Origin: Candidatus Bathyarchaeota archaeon
GTDB lineage: Archaea; Thermoproteota; Bathyarchaeia; Bathyarchaeales; Bathycorpusculaceae
Assembly: GCA_025058315.1 (NCBI GenBank)
Contig: JANXET010000001.1
Location: forward strand, 1-64,000
Direction: 5' to 3'
Length of the DNA stretch: 64,000 nt
Shown one piece after another: positions 62,266 to 64,000 of this stretch. The translations under genes and the position numbers were made by a program. Within the stretch, counting starts at the first letter, position 1, and each line of letters begins with the position of its first letter. A model generated the notes under the pieces. That model saw nothing but the letters and a program-made list of their open reading frames with translations. It was not told where the DNA came from and searched no databases.

Positions 62266-63563
62266 GCAGAAACTTTGTTCTAAAGTTTTTCAAGGCCGAT
62301 TCGCTGCCTCGAGAATGGTACAACAGAAAGTTTCCTAAAAGCGACTCTCTTGAGAAACAGGTGGAGGCAATAATTGAGACGGTTAAGGAAAAAGGCGACG
62401 ATGCGCTCATCAATTTCACAGAAAAATTTGACAAAATCTCTATTAGCCGAGAGAAATTAAGGGTAAGTAGCAAAGAAATAGAAGACGCGTACAGGAAAGT
62501 CAGCTGCGAACAGCTTTCCGCATTAAAGTCCATTAAGGAAAGAATAGAAACTACTGAAAAAATACTTCTAGAAAAATTAAGAGGCATCGAGATAAACCAA
62601 AATGGCATTCGCATAAAAATAACTACCAAGCCTATCGAAAGCGTAGGTTGCTATGTCCCAGGCGGAAGAGCCGCTTACCCAAGCACTTTAGTTATGGCAG
62701 CCACTCCAGCTAGACTCGCAGGTGTTCCCAGGGTTGTGGTTTGTTCGCCTCCAAAAACAGATGGCTCTGTAAACCCGTTAACATTAGTTGCAGCAGACAT
62801 ATGTGGAGTTGACGAGTTCTACAGGGTTGGAGGAGCTCAAGCCATCGCTGCATTAACTTATGGGACTGAAACCATAAAGCCCGTGCTTAAGATCGTAGGT
62901 CCTGGAAACAAGTATGTAACCGTGGCTAAAAGGCTTGTTTCAAAAGTGGTTGCCGTTGACATGCCAGCTGGACCCAGCGAACTTCTCATATTAGCTGATG
63001 AAACTGCAAACCCAAAGTTGATAGCCTTAGACATGAGCGCACAGGCTGAGCATGGACCGGACTCCGTAGTTGGACTCATAACGACATCTGAAAAAATCGC
63101 TTACGAGGTGATGAGAGAATTGAGCAGAATTGCCTTTTCCGCGTCGAGGAGAGACACGGTGACGCGAGCTTTGGCAAATAACGGTTTCATAGTACTGTGC
63201 AGTAGCTTAGACGAAATGATCAGGCTTGCAAATGAGATCGCGCCTGAGCACGTTGAAATATTAACTGAAAATCCTGAGGAACTTGCTGGAAAAATTTCAA
63301 CAGCGGGCCTAGTTTTACTTGGACAATACAGTCCCGCATCACTAAGTGATTATCTTGCAGGGACAAATCACATATTGCCCACAGGAGGTTTTGGAAAAGT
63401 ATTTTCAGGATTATCAGTTTTGGACTTTATGAGGAGATTCGCATTGCTGGAATGTTCTCCGGATGGATTAATAAAAACATTAGAACCCATTAGGGTTCTG
63501 GCTGAGGCTGAAGGACTACCAAACCATTACTTGGCGATAAAGGGAAGGTTTGAAAATGAATAA
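62262..63563 (+). CDS. hisD: Histidinol dehydrogenase
   Basis: 433 residues: VGCYVPGGRAAYPSTLVMAA, FYRVGGAQAIAALTYGTETI, KIVGPGNKYVTVAKRLV, DMPAGPSELLILADETANP, and SAQAEHGPDSVVGLIT with zinc ligands; IAPEHVEIL near the end. Last two steps to histidine. ATGA overlap with hisG and 8-base overlap with hisC. Confidence 0.96.
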   Translation: MSRNFVLKFFKADSLPREWYNRKFPKSDSLEKQVEAIIETVKEKGDDALINFTEKFDKISISREKLRVSSKEIEDAYRKVSCEQLSALKSIKERIETTEKILLEKLRGIEINQNGIRIKITTKPIESVGCYVPGGRAAYPSTLVMAATPARLAGVPRVVVCSPPKTDGSVNPLTLVAADICGVDEFYRVGGAQAIAALTYGTETIKPVLKIVGPGNKYVTVAKRLVSKVVAVDMPAGPSELLILADETANPKLIALDMSAQAEHGPDSVVGLITTSEKIAYEVMRELSRIAFSASRRDTVTRALANNGFIVLCSSLDEMIRLANEIAPEHVEILTENPEELAGKISTAGLVLLGQYSPASLSDYLAGTNHILPTGGFGKVFSGLSVLDFMRRFALLECSPDGLIKTLEPIRVLAEAEGLPNHYLAIKGRFENE

Positions 63564-64000
63564 GAGATGGCTTAAAGAAACGTTGAAAGCTTTCGAAAAC
63601 TGCGGATACACTTTTGGAGATACTGTTAAAAGCGTAGGGCAGCGTTTCGGCATAAGCCAAAAGCAGATTCTAAAGTTAGATTCCAATGAGAATTTCTTCA
63701 TACCAAAAGAGAACCTGCAGAAAATCTTATTTGAGGTTGTAAGGGAAATTGACCCGAGAATTTACCCCCAGGAGGAAGAGCAAGAGCTCCGAGAGAGAAT
63801 AAGCGCCTACGTTAAATCTCCAAGGGAATGTATAGCGCTGGGAAACGGAAGCGACGAAATCATGGAGAGAATTACACGGACATTTCTACGAGAGGGAGAT
63901 CAAGCTATTACGGTGCAGCCCACCTTTTCCATGTATAAGCACGCTGTCAAATTGCAGAGGGCAGAACTTATAGAGGTACCTCTAAGAGAGGATTTTTCAT
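63556..64000 (+). CDS. hisC: Histidinol-phosphate aminotransferase, partial at right edge
   Basis: The first 148 codons of a class II-type aminotransferase: KLDSNENFFIPKENLQKILF, RIYPQEEEQELRERISAYVK, CIALGNGSDEIMERITRTFL, ITVQPTFSMYKHAVKLQRAE. The PLP lysine lies beyond the window. ATG 63556 overlaps the hisD stop. Converts imidazole-acetol phosphate to histidinol phosphate. Confidence 0.9.
   Translation, partial: MNKRWLKETLKAFENCGYTFGDTVKSVGQRFGISQKQILKLDSNENFFIPKENLQKILFEVVREIDPRIYPQEEEQELRERISAYVKSPRECIALGNGSDEIMERITRTFLREGDQAITVQPTFSMYKHAVKLQRAELIEVPLREDFS

Noticed and set aside
1-64000. CRISPR array, intact insertion sequence or rRNA
   Set aside because: No regularly spaced repeats, no intact transposase with terminal inverted repeats and no rRNA-like stretches were seen on reading.

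Overview
The window looks like a chromosomal contig from an uncultured archaeon, most plausibly a Bathyarchaeia-like TACK lineage; a euryarchaeal methanogen is not excluded. The evidence is archaeal-only enzyme forms (GHMP-type shikimate kinase, 3-dehydroquinate synthase II, three-piece glutamate synthase, Mrp/MinD-type HypB partner of HypA), TATA boxes about 25 bp before starts, many TTG/GTG starts, and Lrp/AsnC and AbrB/PhoU regulators. Lysine is made by the DAP route through LL-DAP aminotransferase. The taxon is inference.

Layout. 1-5.4 kb is an accessory edge: a truncated frame, an archaeal AAA ATPase, a decayed integrase fragment starting in a tRNA 3'-end-like att site, an MFS carrier, a nuclease-like DUF5655 protein and a ribbon-helix-helix protein. 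5.5-18.3 kb is about ammonia: KaiC-like ATPase, Amt (frameshifted at its C-terminus), a 46-residue coiled-coil protein, NadE, an AsnB-like PP-loop protein with a zinc ribbon, a Dph6-like ligase, split glutamate synthase, two stand-alone RAM-domain proteins, GlnA and a divergent Lrp. 18.5-28 kb holds an orphan metal/cobalamin binding protein, a small CCCH-finger protein, a broken AbrB-PhoU gene, pstSCAB-phoU-DUF47, and a clear pentameric ligand-gated ion channel homologue. 28-32 kb holds a DUF2148 protein without its cysteine motif, HypA with a Mrp-type HypB, a HAD hydrolase, a DUF362 protein and an Lrp regulator.

32.2-64 kb is an almost unbroken amino-acid biosynthesis island: lysine (dapA-dapB-lysC-lysA-dapF-dapL); a second aspartate kinase, asd and the whole chorismate branch (aroB', aroD, aroE, shikimate kinase, aroA, aroC, chorismate mutase); aminotransferase and tyrA; an eight-gene leftward operon ilvB-ilvN-ilvC-leuC-leuD-leuB-leuA-pheA; a second LeuA/CimA divergent from ilvD; and hisG-hisD-hisC running out of the window. 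Asd supplies aspartate semialdehyde both to lysine and, in organisms using DHQ synthase II, to the alternative start of the aromatic pathway, which fits its place directly before aroB'.

Most interesting: the ion channel; a roughly 140-nt leader before the aspartate kinase/aromatic operon with a Phe/Tyr-rich small ORF and competing hairpins; the CCCH-finger protein with an apparent CTG start; RAM-domain satellites beside glnA; frameshift or stop lesions in amt and AbrB-PhoU; and repeated palindromes at promoters. Predicted transcription starts rest only on TATA position. No intact tRNA, rRNA, CRISPR array or insertion sequence was seen.
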